Assembly (NCBI GenBank): GCA_016490735.1
Contig: JAEMWC010000393.1
Coordinates: 25,001-89,000, forward strand
Direction: 5' to 3'
Length of the DNA: 64,000 nt
Source: Pachyseris speciosa
Taxonomy: Eukaryota; Cnidaria; Anthozoa; Scleractinia; Pachyseridae
Shown here one piece after another: positions 47,637-56,987 of this stretch (positions within the stretch are counted from its first letter, which is position 1; every line of letters starts with the position of its first letter). Position numbers and translations under genes: made by a program. The notes beneath the pieces are model-generated. The model worked only from the letters and a program-made list of their open reading frames with translations, searched no databases and was not told where the DNA came from.

Positions 47637-47824
47637 TGTGATTGACCTGAATAGCCCAATTTCGATATATTTGAACCGCTGAGGGACTGGTCATAAAAAT
47701 AAGACGCTCTGGGGAAAATGGCGCGAAAGAACGAAAACACTTAGAGCAAGTCATGTGCTTTTGAGATTTCGTCCATAATCTCAGCTTATATTTGGGCTCT
47801 TCACAGTTTATTTCAGTGTGTGCC

Positions 47825-48120
47825 ATGGTCAAGTATTGTGCTGTTGCTGTTTGCCGTAACGGAAGAAAGAAAAGACCGGATCTCAGTTATTTTTCATTTC
47901 CTTTGAGCCCAAGGGTTCGTAAGAAGTGGGAACTGGTTCTTTTCAAGGCGAGCGCATGAAAAATTCAAGACCCTCTTCGATCCAAAAATCTTTCCACTGC
48001 ATTTTTAGGAAACTGACTTCGAGATTTTCATGTCTGATCGTTTAAATGTTCGGCTACAATCCGACAATGTTTGACCCTTCTGTATCGAAGAAGATAAAAA
48101 GTACGAGCGCCGTCGAGCGT
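47825..48120 (+). pseudogene. THAP zinc-finger domain, degraded
   Basis: The ATG at 47825 opens M-V-K-Y-C-A-V-A-V-C-R-N, the THAP start with C-x4-C. Then come L-S-Y-F-S-F-P-L and V-R-K-K-W-E-L-V-L, the conserved F-P and W. A frameshift follows near 47950, after which R-R-A-H-E-K-F-K and D-P-K-I-F-P-L-H-F match the second metal pair (normally I-C-S-x-H-F); here the Cys codon reads Phe. Stops occur at L-H-F-* and again after about 22 codons. So a full THAP domain is present but broken by one shift, at least two stops and loss of a zinc ligand. THAP domains bind transposon ends or promoters. Confidence 0.75.
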
Positions 48121-48307
48121 CTTGACAATCGAAAGAGACGGTGCGTGGCTGGACAGTAAGCCTTTTAAAAGATTTTAGGTTTTCTGCTGAATACTTGTCG
48201 GTCTTTCCAAGGAGATAGTTGCAAATATCAGGGAAAGTGACCTCTGGAAAAAGTGTCAAGCTCCTGCTCCAATTCATCATCGATGCTGGTTCTGGCAAAA
48301 CACCCAC
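48005..48307 (-). pseudogene. second gene of the THAP/SAP element, fragment
   Basis: The minus strand reads P-E-V-T-F-P-D-I-C-N-Y-L-L-G-K followed by S-A-E-N-L-K-S-F-K-R-L, an aromatic/Leu pattern that I associate with uncharacterised SAP-plus-SWIM/YqaJ proteins in cnidarians (from memory, unverified). A preceding acidic stretch in another frame (I-D-D-E-L-E-Q-E-L) parallels V-D-E-D-E-E-E-L-S-D-E-L in the 59.5-kb copy. It overlaps the THAP tail on the other strand, so an internal part of the element has been deleted. Confidence 0.45.
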
Positions 48308-48321
48308 GTCCGTGGTCAGTA

Positions 48322-48690
48322 GCGAGCTTTAGCAACGAGGACGGGCAACGACAACGAGAACGCCAAAACTGAAACAAGGGGTTTAATTAGCAAAAACAAT
48401 CACTCTGCATGCGCGTTTTACATTTTGGTACATTTCTTTGCCGTCCTCTGCAAAACAACATCGTGAAATGGCCAAATTTTGGTTTTCTCGAGAACTTAAG
48501 CGCATGACGGTAAATTTTTCTTCTTTTTCCTTACTTCAACGCCTTTCGTAGTAATAAAGTCGCTAAATAGTTCGCCAGCATTTTCCAAGCTAAACAAATT
48601 GAAATATTCGCGAAAGATTTAGAGAAAAGAAAAGTTAGATTTTGAAGTTACGTTTCCGTTGCTGTAGCCGTCGTCTTTGCTAAAGCTTCC
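48322..48690. mobile_element. MITE family A, copy 3, nested in the THAP element
   Basis: Ends GCGAGCTTTAGCAACGAGGA and GTCGTCTTTGCTAAAGCTTCC, with the same interior order as the 33.9-kb copy (TTACATTTTGGTACATTTCTTT, TGGTTTTCTCGAGAAC, TAGTTCGCCAGCATTTTCC). AGTA occurs on both sides, a possible target duplication. Confidence 0.8.
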
Positions 48691-48849
48691 TAGTAATTCG
48701 GCCCTCAGTGATTGAACACTCTCATATACTCCAAAGAAAAACAATCAATCTATTCCCAGGAGCCTCGTTTCGGTTTCCGATTTTCGTCACCAGTATCTCA
48801 CGAACAAATATATCGAAATTGGGCTATTAAGGCTTCAACTCCCCCCACC

Positions 48850-49155
48850 TAGAATATAAATTAATCTTATTAAGATGTTGTACGATCTTGCAAGAGCACG
48901 AAGAAATGTAAAATGGAAATTAAGTTCTCAGATCCTAAGATATCTTACGTTTATTTAAGAATCTTGTAAAAACGTTGATGAACTTTGATGCACAACATCG
49001 GTAAGATCTTACCAAGACCCCAATAAGATCTTATATTTGAAAGATGTTAATGAAAACTTTCAACCAGACCTTAGTAGCTACTTATCAAGAGCTTATTTAT
49101 ATCTTGCAAGACCTTAACTGACAAGATCTGATGAGATCTTACTAAGATGAGTGTA
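48850..49155. repeat. AAGATCTTA-rich degenerate repeat
   Basis: Many variants of AAGATCTTA, GATCTTGCAAG and TAAGATCTTATT in both orientations. Probably a degraded foldback or satellite. No clear unit length. Confidence 0.4.
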
Positions 49156-49571
49156 CAGTTCGATCCATCGATAGCTTTGACGGCTATGAATCGGAGTCAT
49201 GTGCGTGGGTTTTACGATGAAATGTTAACTAACAGCTTTTTCCTCAATCAATTATTTCAAATTTTTCAAAAAAATGATGGCTATTCGGCGGCATACAACA
49301 AAGGTGGGAGTACTATTTGATTAACCAATGGATTTGACAAAGCGTTGCCTTAAAATAACATTCAATATAATTTTATTCACCCGTTGCATTCGCAAGTGTT
49401 CGAAAAGAACTCCTTGATTCGTAATTATTATCACTTTATGAGAATGAATATATGAAAATCATATATTTGAAATGCGGATTTATGATTAGATATGTGACTG
49501 ATCATCGCAGTTATGAACACTACTTAAGCAGTAGTGAAAATAAAGCCTAAAAAAAAAAACAGTCTTATACG

Positions 49572-49612
49572 GGATTCGAACCCACGACCGCAAAGGTCGT
49601 GGGTTCGAATCC
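49572..49612. repeat. perfect palindrome of two tRNA B boxes
   Basis: GGATTCGAACCCACGACC (49572-49589), a 5-base loop GCAAA, and GGTCGTGGGTTCGAATCC (49595-49612): 18-bp arms with no mismatch. Each arm is a canonical pol III B box with flanks. It follows a GAAAATAAAGCCT then poly-A stretch, which looks like a retroelement end. Confidence 0.9.
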
Positions 49613-49917
49613 AGTACAAGCTGTACAAGTCTTGGTATTAAACGCTACCTTGGAACCAAGTTCTGAGTGAAATTGCTGTCTCGAAGATACTCGCTTGCCG
49701 TAATAGATCCCGGCCTCACCACAGCCAGCGATTCCCAGATATTTACAGAGTTTCCCCCAGGTTGTACAGAAGTGCTTTCCCACACTGGTGAAAAAGTTGT
49801 TTTCACACCGTCCATCCGTTTAATCGTTTGTGAAGACAAAAAGTTTGTTTTCACAGCGGCCTGAAATGTATTTTAGCTCGCTGAAATAAACCAATGAAAA
49901 GTGTGAATCAAATTATC

Positions 49918-50640
49918 GTACGATTTAAGCACCGTGCCTCCTTATACGGAGATATTTTTTCGCGTATTATCACTATGCAAGAATGTAGATGTTGGTAAGG
50001 GCCATTGGAAATTGAAAAGAAAATTGGAGCGACCGTGCATTTTTCAGAGATAATCAACTCCAAAGCTCGAAAAAACAGAGACTTGGTAATTTTTGTTTTC
50101 GTAAACAAAGAAAAGAGGAAATATTTCTCCGAACATTTCCTTGGAATTTCCGTTTACATACACCAAGGCAACAACAAACCACAAGTTTTGAAATACATAA
50201 CAATTGGTGATATAAAAACTGCTGTTTATGTGGTATTTAATACAAAATCATTACATTGGAGCAATTTTTGGTCCCTGACTGCTCTCTTCTATTTCAGAAA
50301 AAACAGTCTAAATATATTTTGCGACCTATGAAAAAAATCATCATGTGCTTGCCACTTTCGTTTTGTGAGGTAAAAAGTGGGAGTCACCACGCATTTTCTA
50401 AAGCTCTATTGTTTATTTTCAAGTAAGTTTATTTTTCAAGAAAGTTTATTTGTTTATTTTCTCTAGTAAGTTAGAAATTTGCATCTCTTTTCCTCTAGTT
50501 GGGCATGCTGGGATATCCGATATGGCGGCAAATGATGGAGCAAAAAGTTTTCTTCATTCTCCGGGAATTAGAGAACATTTTTATAATCAAGATGGCTTTG
50601 AATGCTCAGATCAATTTCGAACACGTTTTGAGATGTGAAT
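49918..50640 (+). mobile_element. 1.4-kb TIR element, copy 2 (partial)
   Basis: Left end CACCGTGCCTCCTTATACGG, then about 720 bp matching 30880-31608 in reverse. The E-Q-K-V-F-F-I-L-R-E-L-E and K-Y-F-S-E-H-F-L frames are both preserved. Similarity stops near GTTTTGAGATGTG (50637). The far terminal repeat was not found. Confidence 0.65.
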
Positions 50641-50676
50641 TATAAAAATCACGGAGCTATTTTCAAAGCCCGAATC

Positions 50677-50817
50677 ATGGCTGAAAACACAGAAAACAAC
50701 GAGGAATTTGTAAATTCTCAGTCCTCTCAGCTAGGGGAAGACAATCTTCAAATGTTAGAGACTGATTCCGTGCCAGGAAACAGCAAAAACCAGACCATGG
50801 CCGGTGGCGAAGTTCAT
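50677..50817 (+). CDS. candidate first coding exon, acidic polar protein
   Basis: An ATG opens M-A-E-N-T-E-N-N-E-E-F-V-N-S-Q, then S-Q-L-G-E-D-N-L-Q-M-L-E-T-D and G-G-E-V-H, reaching a CAT/GTAAGT donor at 50818. Composition is Glu/Asn/Ser-rich with no domain, as in many disordered N-termini. No downstream exon was found. It directly follows the 30-31 kb type element, so it may be its first exon. Confidence 0.3.
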
Positions 50818-51097
50818 GTAAGTTTTGCGGCTTCAAGCCCAACACTCAGTTCAACCAATTATTCCAGTTTAGCAATTCCACAATTACTTTGAACACTTAC
50901 AAATAAGTTAATAGATTTTTTCCCTTCATGTCTTTTACAATTACTGACAACTCGCATGGGAAGATTTTGCAATTTCTAGCCAGCTTCGCTCGATGGTCTA
51001 TTTTCATTGTGCGAGAATAAAAACCATTCAAGTTGTAAACGCTCGCTGTTTTGTTGTCAAGTTTGTTTTCACAGTTTTTATTTTCTCAATGCCCTCC

Positions 51098-51240
51098 AAA
51101 CTGATAATAATAGGAACAGAGCTTATGATCTTGGGCATAAATATGTTTTGGGCCGTCTCAGAGCTCATTGACTAAAATGAGTATGAGTCGGGCTCCGAAA
51201 CATATTTATGCCCTCGAACATAAACTCTATTGTTTCATTA
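51098..51240. repeat. foldback repeat
   Basis: GGGCATAAATATGTTTTGGG (51132) pairs with CCGAAACATATTTATGCCC (51197-51215), and the flanks (ATAATAGGAACAGAGCTTATG with CATAAACTCTATTGTTTCAT) extend the pairing to about 50 bases per arm. Non-coding. Confidence 0.75.
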
Positions 51241-51750
51241 AGGGAGTTGGGTGAAGTGAAATGAGTCAATATTCTGTTTCCTTCATCGATCTTAGCACAT
51301 CGACTGCGAGGGTGCCATTTGGAATAAAAAATAAATAAATAAATATAACGAACAGTGATTCGAACACATTTTTACTTCCTAATTATTCAAAGCTGTATAT
51401 GGAGATTCTGTTCTTTAGCGGCAGGGTAAACATGACCACACTCTTTGTAAACAACTGGAAAAAAGTCCTAGGAGGACACAGGGCATTAGACATCCACCTA
51501 AAGAAGGAAGGAGGGATTTAAGTGCCTTCTTTGTTTCCAACGCTTATTTACCAAACTAATCAAAGCAACCGCCTCGCGTTACGTTTAGAAATAAACACAA
51601 AAAGCATAAGCCATCTTCTGCTTCTTGGTAAATCCAAAAGTGCAAAAGCATGAAATTCCAGCTTCTGCCTCTTGTTTGTGAGATCTCAAGTCTAATTACC
51701 TGTTAGTAATATCCTAATGCACTGGATGACTGAAAAAATTATTTGACTAA

Positions 51751-52132
51751 GGGCCTGTTCACATGGAGGTGGGGGACCCCAGGCAGGTGAGGTTACCAAT
51801 CTCTCCATACAATCTCTCTTTATTTTCGATCGCGTTCACGTGTGATGTGGGGTACCTCACCGAGGCGGGTTACCCGGTCAGCCAGGGCGGGTAACCCGCT
51901 CAGCTGGGATGAGTTTTCTCCATGTGAATGCTGGAGGTGGGGTGAGGTGAGGTTCATCCGGGCAATTTTCTCTGAATTCTTTTGTTAATATACGTTCTTA
52001 ACGACCTCACGATAGCATTTTGAACCTAACCCCAGCGCCACGGGGTTGCATGTGAAGGCTAGCTTTTTTGGACCACGGGTAGATGGGGGACCTCACCTGC
52101 CTGGGGTCCCCCACCTCCATGTGAACAGGCCC
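51751..52132. mobile_element. MITE, Harbinger-like, 382 bp, TAA-flanked
   Basis: Ends GGGCCTGTTCACATGGAGG and its complement, with about 43 bp of perfect pairing that includes GGGGGACCCCAGGCAGG. TAA on both sides (51748-51750, 52133-52135) is the usual PIF/Harbinger target duplication. No transposase. A near relative begins 64 bases downstream. Confidence 0.9.
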
Positions 52133-52195
52133 TAAGATATCCCATTGATGGAGTCAAGTTGCTAGGTGATCCTGGTAACTCTAAGGGTTCTCTTA

Positions 52196-52480
52196 GGGCG
52201 TGTTTACATGGAAGGTGAGGTCCCCCGCCTCGGTGGGGTTACCATTCTCTCCATACAATCTCTCTTTATTTGTCGATCGCGTTCCCACTTGAGGTGGGGT
52301 ACCTCACCGAGGCGGGTTGCCCGGTCAGCCAGGGCGTGTAACCGGCTTAGCCGGGGTGGGTTTTCCCCATTTGAATGCTGGAGGTAGGGTGGGGTGATGT
52401 TCATCCAGGCAATTGTCTCTGAATTCTTTGTTAATATACGTACTTAGCGACCACGCGATAGCATTTTAAACCTCACATCA
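52196..52480 (+). mobile_element. MITE, Harbinger-like, second copy, right end missing
   Basis: Preceded by TTA, starts GGGCGTGTTTACATGGAAGG, and shares TTACCATTCTCTCCATACAA, CACCGAGGCGGGTT and GATAGCATTTT with the 51.75-kb copy in the same order. It stops matching at about 52480, just before the RecQ-like exon, so the right inverted end is lost. Confidence 0.85.
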
Positions 52481-52506
52481 TCCCTGTCTTCTATTCCTTC
52501 AAAAAG

Positions 52507-52835
52507 CATGCATCACATAATTCCAACGAGGCCGTCGGCGTAGCCGCAGAGCCATCAAGTTTGAAACTCTTCTCTCCCAAGGCATTAGTTTTGGTCGTGT
52601 CTCCGTTCAACTCCGTCATAAAGGACCAGATATTATCATGTGAAAGACTGGAAATCAAAGCTATCAAGATCGAAGGTGATTTACCATCCCTTGAAGGCAA
52701 AGAAATCGCTTATGTGCACACGAACCCAGAGCATTCAGCAGATTTAGAGTTTGTTGTAAACCATCGAGTAATTCCTCAACTCGGAGAACGTTTACTTGGA
52801 ATTGTCGTCGACAAGTCTCATTGGGTTGTTAATTG
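52507..52835 (+). CDS. RecQ-like helicase exon with altered motif II
   Basis: Runs in phase 0 from a CTTCAAAAAG acceptor to a TG/GTAAGT donor. It contains K-A-L-V-L-V-V-S-P-F-N-S-V-I-K-D-Q, the motif Ia region of RecQ-type DEAD/DEAH helicases, then L-L-G-I-V-V-D-K-S-H-W-V-V-N-W at the end, where RecQ proteins have D-E-A-H-C-V-x-x-W. Here the motif II Glu and Ala are Lys and Ser, which should abolish ATP hydrolysis. The Walker A exon and the following exons were not found. Intact splice sites and an open frame argue for a diverged or domesticated gene copy, while the motif damage argues for a dying one. Confidence 0.65.
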
Positions 52836-52839
52836 GTAA

Positions 52840-53971
52840 GTCTTATTATCATTACAGCTCTTGACTACGACGAACTTGTTGTAAAATTGATCATTGGATA
52901 AACAGCCTAGTGATAAATAATAAGTATGCTGAAAATTTCACGCGTAAACCGGTTTGCCGAGTCGGGTCGCAAGTGACCAATGCGTCATTCCTTGTTAAGA
53001 GAACGCTCACGCTTGTGCCACAGGAAAGTCATCGGGCACCGGCAGTGTTCTCTCTCCTTTCTCGCCGCCACAGACCTCTGCTAACAGGGAAGGTTGAATA
53101 ATTTGTCGTGTTCAATTTATGCCACAATATTTATTAACTGAGGGTCAAACGTGAAAAGTACTGACTTGGCACTGCAAAGGAGTAATTAATGTCCGCCTTA
53201 ATTTAAGTTCATTATCATTGGTAAAGTTTGATCTCTTTGATTCGTATGCCGCCCTAACTTGCGTCGTATGTATCTGTCAGTGTTCGCTATATTTTAATGG
53301 TCGTTTGCGTTCGTTAGTCTCAACGGTCTTCACAGTCAAATGATATTTTACTAAAATCTGGTCTATCTTAATGGACCATCAGCTGCCACTATTAAACTCA
53401 TATCTTCATTTAGTAAATACCACACAAGTGAAGACTGCCGTTTCCGCACGCATTCTGATTGGCTAGCTTGGAGGTGAATAGTACTTCCTATTCACCTCTG
53501 AGCAAACAGAGAGAAACAAAATGGATTCCTGTTTCGCTTTGGTTACCGAAAAATACAAAATTGTACCGAAAAATGGCAACAAATTTGGGTTTGACTGCAG
53601 TTAATGGTAAGTTATTAATCTTTCTAAACTCAAATTTGAAGGCATAAATAAATTTACAATGCCGTGTTTACGTGAACTGTCGAACTCTATGTAAGTATAG
53701 AAAAAAATGAAACATTCGCCCGCTTTTATACCTAACCATTTAAATTTACTTCTTTCCGCGCTCTCATGATGAAACCGGCAAATCGACAAACTTGACTTGG
53801 AATTTATAACACGACAGAATTACCATTTTCACAGCATTTAGAAGAAAAACACATTGTTTTAAAATCACCAATCACCAAATAGTTTCAACCTTGGTACGTA
53901 TACCGCTCATCATTCCTTGTAGGAGTCACTGAGTCAGTTACTTCTTGTAGTTAATGCTGCAAATCTTCTTC

Positions 53972-54002
<31 letters not shown>
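52840..54002. other. no recognised gene; GAGGTGAATAG hairpin
   Basis: Short frames only. At 53470-53497 GAGGTGAATAG and CTATTCACCTC form an 11-bp hairpin. No further helicase exon was seen. Confidence 0.35.
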
Positions 54003-54009
<7 letters not shown>

Positions 54010-54147
54010 GGATTCGATTAGCTGACGTTTAGAGCGTTAGCCCTTCGTCGGAGCGAATCGAGGAATTGTGGGTTGTGTATGGTTTATATACAGAAAATGG
54101 AGCTACGCTATTGGTGGTAACATGGTAACGTGAAAAACAGAAATAAA

Positions 54148-54520
54148 TTAATTGAATGAAAAGCGTTCGTTGATACCGTGGGAATTAAGAGTGCCGATTT
54201 GAAAGATCAATTTTTGCTCGAGATTTTTACGGCTTTCCGTGGTACCTTGATGTAGGGAAAGGCCGGAGATCGAAGTGTGTTGTTTGGAATGGTTAGGGAG
54301 ATTAGAATGTCGAGCAACAGGTTTGGATGCGTCTTTGTCATCTTTCTCAACATCACGAAGATGTTCTCGGAAGCGGTCACCTAGTCGTCTTCCTGTTTCG
54401 CCAATGTATAAATTTTTGCATAATGTGCAGGTTATGCAATAGATAACATTCGCGGAGGTACACGTGAAACGATCAGTGATCTTAACAGATCGCTTAGGGC
54501 CCGATATTTTGTCATGTGTT
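54148..54520 (-). pseudogene. GIY-YIG endonuclease domain of the Penelope-like element, out of frame
   Basis: After the frameshift the minus strand reads V-I-Y-C-I-T-C-T-L-C-K-N-L-Y-I-G-E-T-G-R-R-L, with the zinc-like C-x2-C-x2-C and the second half of the GIY-YIG motif, then R-F-R-E-H with the catalytic Arg and His. It continues open to a TAA at 54148-54150. One repaired base would join it to the RT, so the copy is fairly young. Confidence 0.85.
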
Positions 54521-55345
54521 TTGAATGAAAGGACAAGTTTTGCAACGCGAGCGCGCGCATTTAAAAGTGCCAGGTTGTTCAGTTGTTTTGAATACGCTTC
54601 TAACTAGAAAGTTACCTACATTTTTGTCGCGTTTGAATGAAATCAGCGGTGGTTGCGAAAAGATTCTAGCAGTTTCTGGATCATTTTGCAGTATCTTAAA
54701 GTTATTAAGAATGATAGCTTTAACTGGGTTATTATGCGGGTGAAATGTGAGTGTGAATGGAATTCTGTCATTCTTTTCCTTTTGTGACGTCTGTAGTGCT
54801 GACTGTTGATCAATCTGCTGGGCGCGGTGATGGCCCGATTGAACCACAGAATCAGGATAGCCACGTTTCTCGAAGAACTGGCACATTTCCTCTGATTTGT
54901 TGGAAAAATAAGAGTCATCACTACATAGACGTCGAAGTCTAAGAAATTGAGAATAGGGAATGGCGTTTTTGACATGAGATGGATGTGAAGATGAATACAA
55001 CAAATAACTGTGAGAATCGGTGGGTTTGTAGTGCACATTGGTACATAAACCGTTGCCGCTGATAAAAACTTTGATATCAAGAAAGGCCAGCGAAGTTTCC
55101 GAAATCTCCCAGGTATATTTTAGAGCCGGATGAAAGGAATTAACGGCGGTTATAAATTGATCGATTTCCTCCTTGCTGGACGAAATTGCGCCGATGCAGT
55201 CGTCAATGTAGCGACCGTAGAGTTCAGGTTTAGGACCGTTGTACTGATTGAAGAATTGGCACTCGACGTAACCTACAAAAAGATTGGCGTAGCTAGGTCC
55301 CATTTTTCTGCCCATCGCTACACCATTAATTTGCTTCCTTTCACT
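54512..55345 (-). CDS. Penelope-like reverse transcriptase, C-terminal part
   Basis: Reads G-V-A-M-G-R-K-M-G-P-S-Y-A-N-L-F, Y-G-R-Y-I-D-D-C-I-G (catalytic Y-I-D-D), L-A-F-L-D-I-K-V, and H-Y-K-P-T-D-S-H-S-Y-L with the S-H-P-x-H-V-K motif typical of the Penelope thumb. A C-x4-C-x2-C pair (C-A-R-S-R-C-K-T-C-P-F) leads into the nuclease. The frame ends at a premature TGA where a 1-base shift separates it from the nuclease. The fingers and first palm Asp are missing with the truncated 5' end. Confidence 0.85.
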   Translation of the reverse strand, partial: SERKQINGVAMGRKMGPSYANLFVGYVECQFFNQYNGPKPELYGRYIDDCIGAISSSKEEIDQFITAVNSFHPALKYTWEISETSLAFLDIKVFISGNGLCTNVHYKPTDSHSYLLYSSSHPSHVKNAIPYSQFLRLRRLCSDDSYFSNKSEEMCQFFEKRGYPDSVVQSGHHRAQQIDQQSALQTSQKEKNDRIPFTLTFHPHNNPVKAIILNNFKILQNDPETARIFSQPPLISFKRDKNVGNFLVRSVFKTTEQPGTFKCARSRCKTCPFIQNT

Positions 55346-55348
55346 GGC

Positions 55349-55658
55349 AGTGGTAGTAATAGTAGTAGTAGTAATAGCAGTAGCAGTAGCAGTAGCAGTA
55401 GCAGTAGCAGTAGCAGTAGCAGTAGCAGTAGCAGTAGCAGTCGTAGTCGTAGTCGTAGTCGTAGTCGTAGTCGTAGTCGTAGTCGTAGTCGTAGTCGTAG
55501 TCGTAGTCGTAGTCCTAGTCGTAGTCGTAGTCGTAGTCGTAGTCGTAGTCGTGGTAGTGGTAGTGGTAGTGGTAGTGGTAGTGGTAGTGGTAGTGGTAGT
55601 GGTAGTGGTAGTGGTAGTGGTAGTGGTAGTGGTCGTGGTCGTGGTAGTAGTAGTAGTA
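55349..55658 (+). repeat. compound GTN/hexanucleotide array
   Basis: Consecutive blocks of AGTAGC (about 55375-55440), AGTCGT (55441-55549, one AGTCCT variant) and AGTGGT (55550-55632), bordered by AGT repeats. All blocks share the AGT half of the hexamer and differ in the other half. The Ser/Arg/Gly ORFs are repeat translations. Confidence 0.95.
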
Positions 55659-55749
55659 ATTCTTTTTTTAAACTCGGTTAAAAAATCTTCAGTAATAACA
55701 ATAGTACTTTAATTACAATCATTTGCAAAAATTAAAATAACTATAAATC

Positions 55750-56035
55750 GAATGTTTCAAGTGCGCTGTTGATTTCTTTCTTAAATTACCCAATTGATCT
55801 GATTGCCCTAATACTTTCAGGAAGAGAACTCGACAGTAAGGCACCGCTATAGCTAAAACTACATTTCAAATAGTTAGTACGCGGCTCGGGTAAGTTTAAC
55901 TTACGGAAAGAATCACGCAAGTCATAGTCTGTGTGTCGCTCACTGAATAATTCATGCAAGTACACTGGGACTAACCCATTGACGGACCTAAACATTATTA
56001 TAGCTTTATGCTTTCTTCTTCTTAATGATAGCTGG

Positions 56036-56067
<32 letters not shown>

Positions 56068-56070
56068 ATA
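55750..56070 (-). mobile_element. LINE ORF2 C-terminus and 3' end: downstream part of a split LINE
   Basis: The minus strand reads L-L-L-E-T-L-K-W-D-Q-L, R-R-R-K-H-K-A-I-I-M-F-R-S-V-N-G-L, Y-D-L-R-D-S and N-Y-L-K-C-S-F-S-Y-S-G-A, the standard ending of CR1/jockey-type ORF2, then a stop and an early frame end. Its upstream part is found beyond 60324 (60325-60505). Two large elements lie between. Confidence 0.85.
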
Positions 56071-56987
56071 TAGACTGCGAGCAGCCCCTCATTCTTTCCT
56101 TCGTCGATCCTCTGGGCGAGCGCGAAGTGCAAGATAGCGGAAATTGGGGCGAGTGGAAGTCAGCGCAAGCGAACGGAAAGACAGAGAGACTGCAGCCTCT
56201 TCTGTTTGCGACGCGTTCGAATTTCCCGTTGCACAGGCAACGGAAAATTCCGATTGGCTAATCAGACAATGAATGCTGTCAGAAGAACTTGATTAGCATA
56301 AGTCGTTGGCAACCTGTTGACAGACAAAACGAAACACAGCAGACAGCAATGGGGTAAACGGAAAAAAAATATTTCATGTTCTGTGAATATTTTCGTCCAA
56401 ACGGAATTTTAAAAAAAACACAGAGACTACAAAAATTTAGCTTTCCATAGAGACCAAAATTATTATAAGAATACAAATAGAACGCGAGGTACAATTTTTT
56501 TCGGCGACACAAATGTTGTGTTCACAGGAAAAGGGACAACATGAGAACGAAATTTCATTCATTTACGGAAAACCGATAGTCAACTTCTTGAACGGATTTG
56601 GTGCGCGTCAATATAAACAAAATCTAAAAACTACAGGTTTCTAGCTTTCCTTAGAGACCAAAATTATCGCTTTACAACGAAACTAACGAGAGTTAAAATT
56701 TTTCGAAAACTTGAGCGTCGGTGTTTGTTTATTCTGTGGGTGGGTGGTCACTCAAAGCGCTGTTTTACTCGTACCGTTCTGTGAACATGTTCGTCCAAGC
56801 GGAATTCAAAAAACAAAAACTACAAGGCTTTAGCTTTCCACAGACACCAAAATTATTGCAAGAATACAACTAGAACGTGAGTTATAATTTTTGGGGGCGA
56901 CACACATATTTCGTTAATTCTTGCGTTGACAGGAAAAGGGACAACATGATAAACCAATTTCATTCATTGACGGAAACCGATTCTAAC

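Larger units (their letters stand above)
47653..48825. mobile_element. THAP/SAP DNA transposon relic, copy 1
   Basis: Inverted ends AGCCCAATTTCGATATATTTG (47653) and its complement (ends 48825), flanked by AT on both sides. It carries a degraded THAP-domain gene on the + strand near the left end and part of a second gene on the minus strand. A family-A MITE (48322-48690) is nested inside. The right 130 bp (CCTCGTTTCGGTTTCCGATT) matches the right end of the copy at 59.5-60.3 kb. P elements and Kolobok elements carry THAP-domain transposases, so one of these is the likely superfamily, but the short AT flank fits neither. Confidence 0.75.
54003..55350 (-). mobile_element. Penelope-like element, 5'-truncated
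   Basis: Contains the end of a Penelope-type reverse transcriptase and a GIY-YIG nuclease in that order on the minus strand, then a 3' region with CTAAACGTCAGCTAATCG. The 5' side breaks off exactly at the compound trinucleotide/hexanucleotide repeat at 55349. The two coding parts are listed separately. Confidence 0.85.

Noticed and set aside
55130..55681. 183-codon Ser/Arg/Gly-rich ORF and an antisense-type Val-rich ORF
   Set aside because: Both are translations of the hexanucleotide array and run into Penelope sequence on the wrong strand.
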